NCBI GenBank assembly: GCA_964451365.1
Contig: CAYVIB010000005.1
Location: 62,001-126,000, forward strand
DNA length: 64,000 bases
Origin: CAYVIB01 sp964451365
GTDB taxonomy: Bacteria; Pseudomonadota; Gammaproteobacteria; Pseudomonadales; Cellvibrionaceae
Direction of reading: 5' to 3'
Shown here in pieces: positions 36,052 through 44,913 of the stretch (its first letter is position 1; each line of letters begins with the position of its first letter). The notes below the pieces were generated by a model that saw nothing but the letters and a program-made list of their open reading frames with translations, was not told where the DNA came from and did no database searches. Both the position numbers and the translations under genes were made by a program.

Positions 36052-37052
36052 TGTTGGGCATCAGGAAAAAGGAGAAAACCCGCGGCACCGGTTCAGCGCG
36101 AAAGAAAATGTCGCGCGCGTCAGATTCGCGGGACAGAAAAGGGCTGAAAACGGGAAGGGTATCCGAACGGGTAACGATCAAGCCAAGCAGGAAACCCGCG
36201 GTAAGAAAAAATGCGTCAACGCAACGAAACAGAAGCAGTCGGGGGGCGACTCCGAGTGCTCGCCGGGGAATAAGCTTTTCAATTCCCGGCTGGTTTTTTA
36301 GAACGGTATTTTTTGTCGGCGCCTGTGCATTTATCGGAATGAACGTCGAATGGCGGGATTACTGGAGCAAGGTGCGGCATATCGCCAATAAACCGCTGGC
36401 AAATATTACGATCGAAGGTGAGTTTAACTATCTGGCCCGCGACAAGGTCCGGAAAGTCATTGAGGAGCATATGGAAGGTGACTTCGTCGATATGGACTTG
36501 AAGAAAATCAAGTCCTCGATTGAGCGGCATCCGTGGGTGGAAAGCGTCTCGTTAAGACGCATCTGGCCGGACAGCATGGTCATTAATGTGGTGGAGCAAA
36601 AGCCGATCGCCCGCTGGGGACAAACCGCATTTATTAACCAGTACGGTGAGATTATAGAAATAGGTGAAAATACGATGCTTGCACATTTGCCGGTGCTGTT
36701 CGGGGCGGAAAAAAACAGCCGTGAAATTACCAGCACCTACCTGGGGCTGGCGGAAGCACTATCGGGCAGGGGACTAACGTTATCGGGAATTCGGGTGGAC
36801 TCCACCTTGTCTTGGGAGATTGTGCTTAATAAGGATTTTCTGGTGACGCTGGGACGGGAAAATATTCTGGAACGCTTGCGGCGTTTTCTGGATATCTACC
36901 AGAACCAGATGAGCGAGGAAAAGTACAGAATTAAACGAGTGGATATGCGTTACGACTCTGGCATGGCGGTTGAATGGAAATCCGGCGATGAGCGATTCGC
37001 GCATTCCAGTACCGGTGTTGATATAACGAATAATAGTGGCAGGGTGAATTAA
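36051..37052 (+). CDS. ftsQ: Cell division protein FtsQ with long basic N-terminal tail
   Basis: 333 residues from the ATG at 36051. One TM helix (about 81-98) is followed by a POTRA domain (about 105-180; ARDKVRKVIEEHMEGDFVDMD, HPWVESVSLRRIWPD, VVEQKPIARWG) and the FtsQ beta domain. Before the TM is about 80 residues very rich in Arg/Lys and Ser, much longer than the short cytoplasmic tail of the E. coli protein. FtsQ scaffolds FtsL/FtsB and controls septal synthesis. One base separates its stop from ftsA. Confidence 0.95.
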   Translation: MLGIRKKEKTRGTGSARKKMSRASDSRDRKGLKTGRVSERVTIKPSRKPAVRKNASTQRNRSSRGATPSARRGISFSIPGWFFRTVFFVGACAFIGMNVEWRDYWSKVRHIANKPLANITIEGEFNYLARDKVRKVIEEHMEGDFVDMDLKKIKSSIERHPWVESVSLRRIWPDSMVINVVEQKPIARWGQTAFINQYGEIIEIGENTMLAHLPVLFGAEKNSREITSTYLGLAEALSGRGLTLSGIRVDSTLSWEIVLNKDFLVTLGRENILERLRRFLDIYQNQMSEEKYRIKRVDMRYDSGMAVEWKSGDERFAHSSTGVDITNNSGRVN

Positions 37053-37053
37053 G

Positions 37054-38283
37054 ATGGCTGGTTCAAGCGGGGGCAGAATGATCGTAGGCTTGGATATTGG
37101 TACGTCCAAAGTCGTCGCAATTGTCGGAGAAATTTCGAAAGAGGGCGAGTTGTCGATCGTGGGAATAGGTTCCCACAAGTCCAGCGGATTAAAAAAAGGT
37201 GTTGTCGTCAATATCGAGTCGACAGTGCAATCCATTCAGCGCGCGGTGGAGGAAGCGGAGTTGATGGCAGGTTGCCAGATTCATTCGGTTTACGTCGGCA
37301 TTGCAGGTAGCCACATCCGCAGTTTGAACTCGCACGGTATCGTGGCCATTAAGGACCGGGAAGTATTTACGCAGGACCTGGAGCGGGTTATCGATGCCGC
37401 GCAGGCGGTGGCTATTCCGGCGGACCAGAGAATCCTGCATATTTTGCCGCAGGAATACCTGATCGACGAACAGGAAGGCGTCAAGGAACCTTTGGGGATG
37501 TCCGGTGTGCGTCTCGAAGCGAAAGTGCACCTTGTCACCTGCGCGGTAAATGCCGCGCAAAATATTGAGAAGTGTATCCGTCGATGTGGCCTGGAAGTGG
37601 AAGATATTATTTTGGAACAGTTCGCTTCCAGTTATTCGGTACTGACAGAAGATGAAAAAGAATTGGGCGTATGCCTGGTGGATATCGGCGGCGGCACAAC
37701 CGATATCGCCATTTTTACCGAAGGCGCCATTCGCCATACCGGTGTGATACCGATTGCGGGCGATCAGGTGACCAACGATATCGCCATGGCTTTGCGCACA
37801 CCCACGCAATACGCCGAGGAAATAAAAATTAAATACGCCTGCGCGTTGGCGAAACTGACCGGCGCGGAAGAAACCATAAAAGTGCCGAGCGTCGGTGATC
37901 GGCCGGCCAGGGATTTGTCCCGCCAGGCGCTGGCGGAAGTGGTGGAGCCGCGTTATGACGAATTGTTTACCCTGGTGCAGGCGGAACTGCGCCGCAGTGG
38001 TTTTGAAGATATGGTGGCCGCCGGCATCGTATTGACCGGCGGTACCTCGAAAATGGAAGGGGTTATCGATCTGGCGGAGGAAATTTTCCATATGCCGGTA
38101 CGCCTTGGGTCGCCGCAAAATATTCGCGGCCTGAAGGACATCGTTAACAACCCGATTTACTCCACCGGCGTCGGATTACTGCTCTACGGTTTGGACCAGC
38201 AAAAAGGCGATGGTCCGCACGGTGGCGGCAATGTGGAAGGCAGTTGGGCTAGATTGCGCAACTGGTTTGAACGAACTTTTTAA
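37054..38283 (+). CDS. ftsA: Cell division protein FtsA
   Basis: 409 residues, actin-like ATPase that tethers FtsZ to the membrane. Phosphate-1 motif GLDIGTSKVVAIVG near the start, VDIGGGTTDIAIF (phosphate-2) and VLTGGTSKMEG (adenosine motif) are clear. The C-terminus RLRNWFERTF is the amphipathic membrane-targeting helix. It follows ftsQ by one base and precedes ftsZ by 35. Confidence 0.98.
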   Translation: MAGSSGGRMIVGLDIGTSKVVAIVGEISKEGELSIVGIGSHKSSGLKKGVVVNIESTVQSIQRAVEEAELMAGCQIHSVYVGIAGSHIRSLNSHGIVAIKDREVFTQDLERVIDAAQAVAIPADQRILHILPQEYLIDEQEGVKEPLGMSGVRLEAKVHLVTCAVNAAQNIEKCIRRCGLEVEDIILEQFASSYSVLTEDEKELGVCLVDIGGGTTDIAIFTEGAIRHTGVIPIAGDQVTNDIAMALRTPTQYAEEIKIKYACALAKLTGAEETIKVPSVGDRPARDLSRQALAEVVEPRYDELFTLVQAELRRSGFEDMVAAGIVLTGGTSKMEGVIDLAEEIFHMPVRLGSPQNIRGLKDIVNNPIYSTGVGLLLYGLDQQKGDGPHGGGNVEGSWARLRNWFERTF

Positions 38284-38318
38284 AATCAATTTTTTCAGGG
38301 GAAAAAGAGGGGAACTGT

Positions 38319-39485
38319 ATGTTTGAACTAGTCGATAATGTCCCGCAAAGCGCGGTGATTAAAGTAGTCGGTGTCGGTGGCGGTGGTGGCAATGCCGTCA
38401 AGCACATGATTCTAAATGCCGTCGAGGGCGTTGAATTTATTTGTGCCAATACCGATGCCCAGGCATTGAAAGATATCGATGCGCGCACGGTGTTGCAATT
38501 GGGCAGCACGATTACCAAAGGCCTGGGTGCCGGCGCGAATCCGGAAATCGGTCGCCAGGCGGCGATGGAAGACCGTGAGCGCATTGAGGAGGTGTTGACC
38601 GGTGCGGATATGGTTTTCATCACCGCCGGCATGGGAGGTGGTACCGGTACCGGTGGCGCACCAGTGGTTGCCGAAGTCGCGCGTGAAATGGGTATTCTCA
38701 CCGTGGCGGTCGTGACCAAACCCTTTCCGTTTGAAGGGCGCAAGCGCATGGCTATCGCGGAAGAAGGAATTAAACAGTTGCAGGATCGGGTGGATTCATT
38801 GATCACTATTCCCAACGAAAAACTGTTGGCGGTGTTGGGTAAAGCCACCAGCCTGCTCGATGCATTTAAAGCGGCCAATAACGTTTTGCTGGGTGCGGTA
38901 CAGGGTATTGCCGACCTGATTATCCGGCCCGGCATGATCAACGTCGACTTTGCCGATGTGCGCACTGTTATGTCAGAAATGGGTATGGCGATGATGGGCA
39001 GCGGCAAGGCCACCGGGGAGAACCGGGCGCGCGATGCGGCCGAAGCGGCGATCCGCAGTCCGCTGCTGGAAGATGTCAACCTGGAAGGCGCCAAAGGTAT
39101 CCTGGTAAATATTACCGCCGGTATGGATTTATCGTTGGGTGAATTCACCGAGGTGGGCGATACCATCGAGGAATTCGCATCCAATGACGCCACCGTTGTT
39201 GTCGGAACGGTAATCGATCCGGAAATGAAGGAAGAGCTGCGGGTAACCGTGGTGGCCACCGGCCTGGGTGGCAGCGCGGTCAGTCGCAATAAGCCGGCGG
39301 AAACCAAGGTGGTGGTCGATAATACCCGCATGGCCGACGGCAAACCAAACTACGCGGCGCTGGATAAGCCGACCGTGATGCGAACCAGTAAGCATGCGAG
39401 TTCTACCGCGCCGGCGCTCGACCCAAATGATCGTGACATGGAATATCTCGATATTCCCGCGTTCCTTCGCAAGCAGGCGGATTAA
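38319..39485 (+). CDS. ftsZ: Cell division GTPase FtsZ
   Basis: 388 residues. GTP-binding motifs: VGVGGGGGNAVKHM (about 18-31) and the tubulin signature GGGTGTGGAP (about 105-114); synergy loop region FADVRTVMSEMG. After a variable linker comes the conserved C-terminal peptide MEYLDIPAFLRKQAD, which binds FtsA/ZipA. GAGGGGAA precedes the ATG. Full length, intact. Confidence 0.99.
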   Translation: MFELVDNVPQSAVIKVVGVGGGGGNAVKHMILNAVEGVEFICANTDAQALKDIDARTVLQLGSTITKGLGAGANPEIGRQAAMEDRERIEEVLTGADMVFITAGMGGGTGTGGAPVVAEVAREMGILTVAVVTKPFPFEGRKRMAIAEEGIKQLQDRVDSLITIPNEKLLAVLGKATSLLDAFKAANNVLLGAVQGIADLIIRPGMINVDFADVRTVMSEMGMAMMGSGKATGENRARDAAEAAIRSPLLEDVNLEGAKGILVNITAGMDLSLGEFTEVGDTIEEFASNDATVVVGTVIDPEMKEELRVTVVATGLGGSAVSRNKPAETKVVVDNTRMADGKPNYAALDKPTVMRTSKHASSTAPALDPNDRDMEYLDIPAFLRKQAD

Positions 39486-39818
39486 ACCGCCCGGGTCATT
39501 TCCCTGAAATCGCCATGGTGCCGGAAAGGATGCCGGCGCGGTGGTTTAACGGCGGCAGTGGTTGTGACAGGAAAAACCACAGGGAGAACTAAACGGGCGG
39601 TCGGTAGTCTCAGCTGCTGTAGGCTGTATAGCGAAAAATAATCCGGCCGATTAATTTAGTTAGCTGTCAAAGCGCGGTAAGCGGGGTTAAAGTGCCACCT
39701 GAGAGGAAAACACCAGGCACACGATATATACTCAGTGTGCGGTAATTATGTATTGCAGTAGTTTTTATCTGATAGAATTCGCGCCCTTTTGACAGGCTAG
39801 CTTCGAGAATCTGACTGA
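39486..39818. other. ftsZ-lpxC intergenic region
   Basis: 333 bases without a gene. It holds two short hairpin-capable pairs, GTGGTT 39558-39563 with AACCAC 39575-39580, and GCCGG...CCGGC near 39510-39530; neither has a T-run. TAGAAT at 39773-39778 is a possible lpxC -10 box with no good -35 at the proper distance. lpxC may be read both from ftsZ and from here. Confidence 0.5.
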
Positions 39819-40730
39819 ATGATTAAACAACGAACGTTAAAAAATGAAATCCGGGCCACGGGTGTTGGTTTGCATACCGGTCAGAAAGTTTATCTTACGC
39901 TGCGACCTGCTCCGGTGGATGCCGGTATCGTTTTTCGCCGCGTCGACTTAAACCCTCCTGTCGAAATCAAGGCAAAAGCTGAAAATGTGGGCGACACCAC
40001 ATTATCCACTACACTGGTTTCCGGCGATACACGGATTTCCACTGTGGAGCATTTGCTTTCCGCCATGGCGGGACTCGGCATAGACAATGCCATCGTTGAA
40101 GTAAGCGCCGATGAAGTTCCGATTATGGACGGTAGCGCGGGACCATTTGTTTTCCTGATCCAGTCAGCGGGTATCCAGGAACAAAATGCGCCCAAGAAAT
40201 TTATCCGCATTAAAAAGAAGGTGACTGTTACCGATGGGGACAAGCAGGCGAGCTTCCTTCCTTTTAATGGCTTCAAGGTTTCCTTCGCCATCGACTTCGA
40301 CCATCCGGTATTCAAAGGCAGAAAACTGGATACCACGGTGGATTTTTCCAGTACCTCTTTTGTAAAAGAAGTATCCCGCGCCAGAACCTTCGGGTTCATG
40401 CACGAAATCGAATACCTGCGCTCGAAAGGGCTGGCCAAGGGCGGCAGCGTCGACAACGCCATCGTCGTGGACAAGTACCGCATTTTGAATGAGGATGGGT
40501 TGCGCTACGAGGACGAGTTCGTCAAACACAAGGTTCTGGATGCCATCGGTGATTTGTATTTGCTGGGTACCAGCCTGATTGGCGAATTTCGTGCCTATAA
40601 ATCCGGCCATGGCCTGAACAACAAATCCCTGCTCGAATTAATAAAGCAGAAGGACGCCTGGGAGCTTGTTACGTTCGAAGATGAAGTTGAAGCTCCTATT
40701 TCCTATATCAAACCCCTGCTTGCGGTATAA
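39819..40730 (+). CDS. lpxC: UDP-3-O-acyl-N-acetylglucosamine deacetylase
   Basis: 303 residues. Zinc deacetylase of the committed step in lipid A synthesis. The metal site is visible: VEHLLSAMAGLG (first His near 79) and HKVLDAIGDLYLLG (His and Asp near 238-242). MIKQRTLKNEIRATGVGLHTG is the usual start and DGSAGPFVFLI is present. It closes the division/cell-wall cluster, as in Pseudomonas and E. coli. Confidence 0.98.
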   Translation: MIKQRTLKNEIRATGVGLHTGQKVYLTLRPAPVDAGIVFRRVDLNPPVEIKAKAENVGDTTLSTTLVSGDTRISTVEHLLSAMAGLGIDNAIVEVSADEVPIMDGSAGPFVFLIQSAGIQEQNAPKKFIRIKKKVTVTDGDKQASFLPFNGFKVSFAIDFDHPVFKGRKLDTTVDFSSTSFVKEVSRARTFGFMHEIEYLRSKGLAKGGSVDNAIVVDKYRILNEDGLRYEDEFVKHKVLDAIGDLYLLGTSLIGEFRAYKSGHGLNNKSLLELIKQKDAWELVTFEDEVEAPISYIKPLLAV

Positions 40731-40802
40731 GTTTTAGTCGCTATTTAGCGGGAAATCAGGGTAAAAACCCGAAAATTGGTTAAAAATGAGCCTATTTTTC
40801 AT

Positions 40803-40829
40803 AAGAGGGTTGGTTTTTTACCTCTTTTT
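40803..40829 (+). terminator. Possible weak terminator after lpxC
   Basis: AAGAGG (40803-40808) and CCTCTT (40821-40826) enclose a T-rich loop and are followed by more T. The stem is short, so efficiency is doubtful. It lies about 75 bases after the lpxC stop. Confidence 0.4.
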
Positions 40830-41026
40830 GTGCCATATTCCCTTCCCGTGTGATTTGCATCGCACGCCAGCCCTTGCGGGCTACCCGGCAAATGTATGAG
40901 TATTGCCGGTTCCGGCGGTATTCCATTGAGCGGAACATTCGCTTGTCAAGGTGTTTCTAGACGACGCCCATTAATAAGCTAGAATAAATGTAACGGCCGA
41001 CGTTTTTAGCGCATACATAACTACTC

Positions 41027-41956
41027 ATGAAGATCATTATTGTCAGCAAGCGCCATGGGAATACCCGCAGTTTTACGCTGGGTGGGTGGACTCGCGCGTT
41101 CCTGTCGATGTGCCTGGTAGGTATCCCGGTCGGTGCCACTGTCGCCACACTCCAGATCAACTCCGGAAAGTCTTCCGACCTGATGACCCAGGAATCCACC
41201 AAGGCTTGGGTGGAAGCGATAAACAACCAGGAGCATGAATTACAGGCGGCAAAGCAGGAAGCCGAGCAAAAACTGGCCGCCATGACTATGCGAATAGCCG
41301 AATTGCAGGCGCGCCTGGTGAGATTGGATGCCTTGGGCGAGCGCCTGACCACCATGGCCAAGCTCGACAACGGGGAATTCGATTTCAGTCGCCCCCCCGC
41401 AGTGGGCGGTCCCGAAGTGACCATTGATGAAGACAGCTACACCGCGCCCGATTTCCAGACCATGCTGGACCAACTCGGCGAGCAGATCGAGGACCGCCAG
41501 CAGCAGTTGAGCACCCTTGAAGCCCTGCTGGCGAACCGAAAACTCCAGAAAGACGTCTTTATTGCCGGCCGGCCGATAACCAAGGGTTGGATGTCATCGC
41601 GCTTTGGCCGCCGTACCGACCCCTTCAGCGGCCGGGTTGCCTGGCATGCCGGGGTGGATTTTGCCGGCAAGGAAGGCACCGATATCGTCGCTGTCGCCTC
41701 CGGTGTCGTGACATGGTCGGGTGAGCGCTATGGCTATGGCAACCTGATCGAGGTCAACCACGGCAACGGCTTCAAAACCCGCTACGGGCACTGCAAAGAG
41801 CTTTTGGTCAAGGTGGGAGACATTATCAAGAAGGGCCAGGTCATCGCCCTGATGGGCTCCAGCGGCCGCTCCACCGGCCCACATGTTCACTTCGAAGTCT
41901 ACAAACACGGCCGTGCCGTCGACCCCTCCAGCTATATCCACCGCGCAAGTCGTTAG
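41027..41956 (+). CDS. M23 family metallopeptidase (murein hydrolase or its activator)
   Basis: 309 residues: N-terminal TM/signal-anchor (about 26-45), a coiled coil (about 65-105, rich in Glu/Gln/Ala), then a LytM/M23 domain (about 190-300). Zn ligands appear as WHAGVDFAG (His and Asp) and GPHVHFEVY (HxH), so it is likely catalytic, unlike EnvC-type activators that have lost ligands. It cleaves peptidoglycan crosslinks or regulates amidases in the periplasm. The place between lpxC and secA is conserved in Pseudomonas. Confidence 0.9.
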   Translation: MKIIIVSKRHGNTRSFTLGGWTRAFLSMCLVGIPVGATVATLQINSGKSSDLMTQESTKAWVEAINNQEHELQAAKQEAEQKLAAMTMRIAELQARLVRLDALGERLTTMAKLDNGEFDFSRPPAVGGPEVTIDEDSYTAPDFQTMLDQLGEQIEDRQQQLSTLEALLANRKLQKDVFIAGRPITKGWMSSRFGRRTDPFSGRVAWHAGVDFAGKEGTDIVAVASGVVTWSGERYGYGNLIEVNHGNGFKTRYGHCKELLVKVGDIIKKGQVIALMGSSGRSTGPHVHFEVYKHGRAVDPSSYIHRASR

Positions 41957-42176
41957 CTTCTTTTCCTCCTGTTTCCCTGTAGTATACTCACCGCTTTTTT
42001 AGCGGACCTGGTTCTGTCAAAGGGGCCTCGCAAGGACAAAAGCTGATCTGGATTGTTTTACCCGCATTCATACGTCCAGCCATTGATTTCCGTGTGCAGC
42101 AGCCTCAACTTGCAGAACTGACTCACTTAAATGCGCTAATACACGGGCCGAAGCCCGGAAACGGATTCACTACGTT
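41957..42176 (+). promoter_or_regulatory. secA leader with promoter-like box and two hairpins
   Basis: A TATACT at 41983-41988 resembles a -10 box (weak -35). Just after it is a hairpin CCGCT/AGCGG (41991-42005). A second hairpin, CGGGC 42144-42148 and GCCCG 42153-42157 with a CGAA tetraloop, ends 19 bases before the secA ATG. No strong ribosome binding site lies between the hairpin and the ATG. No SecM-like peptide is visible. Confidence 0.4.
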
Positions 42177-44903
42177 ATGATCACGAAACTATTTAAAGCG
42201 ATCTTTGGCTCAAAGAACGACCGGGAGCTGAAGCGAATGGGTAAGCTCGTCAAGCGAATTAACGAGTTGGAAGAGAGTGTTGCCCAGATCAGCGATGCTG
42301 ACCTGAAGCTGAAAACCACCGAATTCAAGGAGAGATACCAGAAGGGCGAAACCCTCGATCAACTTTTGCCGGAAGCTTTCGCTGTTGCCCGGGAAGCGAG
42401 CAAGCGAGCCATGGGAATGCGCCATTTCGACGTGCAGTTGATCGGCGGTATCACTTTGCACGAAGGTCGCATCTCGGAAATGCGCACCGGTGAAGGTAAA
42501 ACGCTGGTGGCAACCCTTGCCGCCTATCTGAACGCGATTTCCGGAAACGGAGTTCATATCGTTACCGTCAATGACTATCTGGCAAAGCGTGACGCCAATT
42601 GGATGAGACCGCTGTACGAGGCGCTTGGCCTGACTGTCGGATCAGTTTATTCCCAGCAGGACCAGCAGGAAAAACGCGCGGCCTATCAGGCGGACATTAC
42701 CTACGGCACCAACAACGAATTCGGCTTTGATTACCTGCGCGACAATATGGCACTGCGAAAGGAAGACCGGATTCAGAGACCCTTGAATTTCGCCGTGGTG
42801 GACGAGGTGGATTCCATCCTCATCGACGAGGCGCGAACGCCGCTGATTATTTCGGGCGCGGCGGAGGACAGTTCGGAAACCTACCGGACAATGAACCGGC
42901 TGATCCCATCGCTGAAGCCGCATGTGGTAAGGGAGGACGGTGAAGTTGTCGAGGCCGGTCACTACAGCGTCGACGAGAAAACCCGCCAGGTGGAACTGAC
43001 CGAAGACGGGCACCAGATTATTGAAGACCTGCTGACCCGAGAAGGCCTGATTTCCGAAAACGACAACCTGTATTCCGCCGGTAACCTCGGGCTGCTACAC
43101 CATGTTCACGCCGCGTTAAAAGCGCACAAACTATTTCACAAAAACGTCGAATACATCGTGCAGAACAACCAGGTGGTGCTGATCGACGAACACACCGGTC
43201 GTACCATGCCCGGCCGGCGGCTGTCCGAAGGCCTGCACCAGGCGATCGAGGCGAAGGAAGGTGTTGCCATCCAGGCGGAGAGCCAGACCCTGGCTTCCAC
43301 CACATTCCAGAATTATTTCCGGCTTTATCCAAAACTTGCCGGTATGACTGGCACCGCGGATACCGAAGCCTTCGAATTCAAGCAGATTTACGGCCTGGAT
43401 GTGGTGGTCATTCCCACCAACAAACCGGTGCGACGGGTGGATTACAACGACCTGATTTATATGAACATGGAGGACAAGTTCGAAGCGATCGTGGCGGAAA
43501 TCAAACGCCTGCAGGAAAAAAAGGCGCCGATACTTGTCGGTACCGCCTCGGTGGAAACGTCCGAGGCCATGTCCCAGCGACTGAAAAAGGCAAACATTGT
43601 GCACGAAGTGTTGAACGCGAAATATCACGAGCGCGAAGCGGATATTATCGCCCAGGCGGGTAAGCCCGGTGTGGTCACCATCGCTACCAACATGGCTGGT
43701 CGCGGTACCGATATTGTGCTCGGTGGCAATCTGGATGCCGAACTGAGCAAGCTGGAAAACCCGACCGAGGAAGAAATCACCGAAGTCAAAAAAGCCTGGC
43801 AAGAGCGGCACAACACTGTCATCGAAGCCGGCGGGCTGCACATTATCGGCACCGAGCGGCACGAGTCCCGTCGAATCGACAACCAGTTGCGCGGTCGAGC
43901 CGGCCGGCAGGGCGATCCCGGAGTATCGCGCTTTTTTCTGTCGATGGAAGACAACCTGATGCGCATTTTTACCCCGGAGCGGGTGCGCAATTTTATGCAG
44001 GCCCTGGGGATGGAAAAGGGCGAAGCCATCGAACACCGCATGGTGACCAACGCCATCGAAAAAGCACAACGCAAGGTCGAGGGCCGCAACTTCGATTACC
44101 GGAAGCAACTGCTGGAATACGACGATGTTGCCAACGACCAGCGTCGGGTTATATACCACCAGCGCAACGAACTGCTCGAAGCGGACGATATCAGCGATGC
44201 GATTGCCGGTATTCGCGAAGACGTTATCACCTCCATCATCGCAACCTACATTCCGCCGCAAAGCGTGGAGGAACAGTGGGATGTTCCCGGTCTTGAGCAA
44301 AACCTCCAGGGAGACTTTGGTGTAAAGCTGCCAATTGCGGAATGGCTGGAAAAAGATGACAAGCTTTACGAGGAAACGTTAAAAGAAAAAATCCTTCAGG
44401 AAATGAATGATTTTTACGAGAAAAAGGCCGAACGCATCGGACCAATAATGAAGATGCTCGAAAAGCAACTGATGTTGCAGGTGCTCGATACATTGTGGAA
44501 GGAACACCTGCAGAATATGGATCACCTGCGCCAGGGCATCGGCCTGCGCGCTTACGCGCAGAAAAATCCGAAGCAGGAATATAAGCGCGAATCATTCCAG
44601 ATGTTCCAGAATTTGCTTGAAACAATGAAGCACGACGTCACTCGCGTGCTTTTCCGCGTCGAACCGATGACGGAGGAACAAATGGCGGAAATGGAACGTC
44701 GCCGCCGCGAAGCCGCCGAACGCCAGCGGGAAAAAATGCGAATGCAGCACGAATCCGTGTCGGCACTTGCCAGCGAAGAAGAGTTAAAGGAATTGAAGCC
44801 GGAAAAACCCTACGTGCGGGAAGGGCGCAAAGTTGGCCGCAACGATCCCTGTCCCTGCGGGTCCGGCAAAAAATACAAGTCCTGTCATGGAAAACTAGCG
44901 TAG
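42177..44903 (+). CDS. secA: Preprotein translocase ATPase SecA
   Basis: 908 residues. Walker A RTGEGKTLVATL (about 103-114), DEVDSILIDEARTPLIISG (Walker B region), GRAGRQGDPG and the helical scaffold and wing domains follow the family. The C-terminal zinc motif CPCGSGKKYKSCHG, which binds SecB and phospholipid, is intact. SecA drives secretion through SecYEG. It is followed ten bases later by argJ, as in Pseudomonas. Confidence 0.99.
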   Translation: MITKLFKAIFGSKNDRELKRMGKLVKRINELEESVAQISDADLKLKTTEFKERYQKGETLDQLLPEAFAVAREASKRAMGMRHFDVQLIGGITLHEGRISEMRTGEGKTLVATLAAYLNAISGNGVHIVTVNDYLAKRDANWMRPLYEALGLTVGSVYSQQDQQEKRAAYQADITYGTNNEFGFDYLRDNMALRKEDRIQRPLNFAVVDEVDSILIDEARTPLIISGAAEDSSETYRTMNRLIPSLKPHVVREDGEVVEAGHYSVDEKTRQVELTEDGHQIIEDLLTREGLISENDNLYSAGNLGLLHHVHAALKAHKLFHKNVEYIVQNNQVVLIDEHTGRTMPGRRLSEGLHQAIEAKEGVAIQAESQTLASTTFQNYFRLYPKLAGMTGTADTEAFEFKQIYGLDVVVIPTNKPVRRVDYNDLIYMNMEDKFEAIVAEIKRLQEKKAPILVGTASVETSEAMSQRLKKANIVHEVLNAKYHEREADIIAQAGKPGVVTIATNMAGRGTDIVLGGNLDAELSKLENPTEEEITEVKKAWQERHNTVIEAGGLHIIGTERHESRRIDNQLRGRAGRQGDPGVSRFFLSMEDNLMRIFTPERVRNFMQALGMEKGEAIEHRMVTNAIEKAQRKVEGRNFDYRKQLLEYDDVANDQRRVIYHQRNELLEADDISDAIAGIREDVITSIIATYIPPQSVEEQWDVPGLEQNLQGDFGVKLPIAEWLEKDDKLYEETLKEKILQEMNDFYEKKAERIGPIMKMLEKQLMLQVLDTLWKEHLQNMDHLRQGIGLRAYAQKNPKQEYKRESFQMFQNLLETMKHDVTRVLFRVEPMTEEQMAEMERRRREAAERQREKMRMQHESVSALASEEELKELKPEKPYVREGRKVGRNDPCPCGSGKKYKSCHGKLA

Positions 44904-44913
44904 GTTTCAAAAT

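Noticed and set aside
38249..39343. A 364-codon open frame antisense to ftsZ
   Set aside because: Low-complexity Ser/Pro/Thr-rich translation typical of a shadow frame opposite a GC-biased gene; ftsZ on the plus strand is unmistakable.
39789..39794. TTGACA as -35 box for lpxC
   Set aside because: It lies 25 bases before the ATG, leaving no room for a -10 box and leader.
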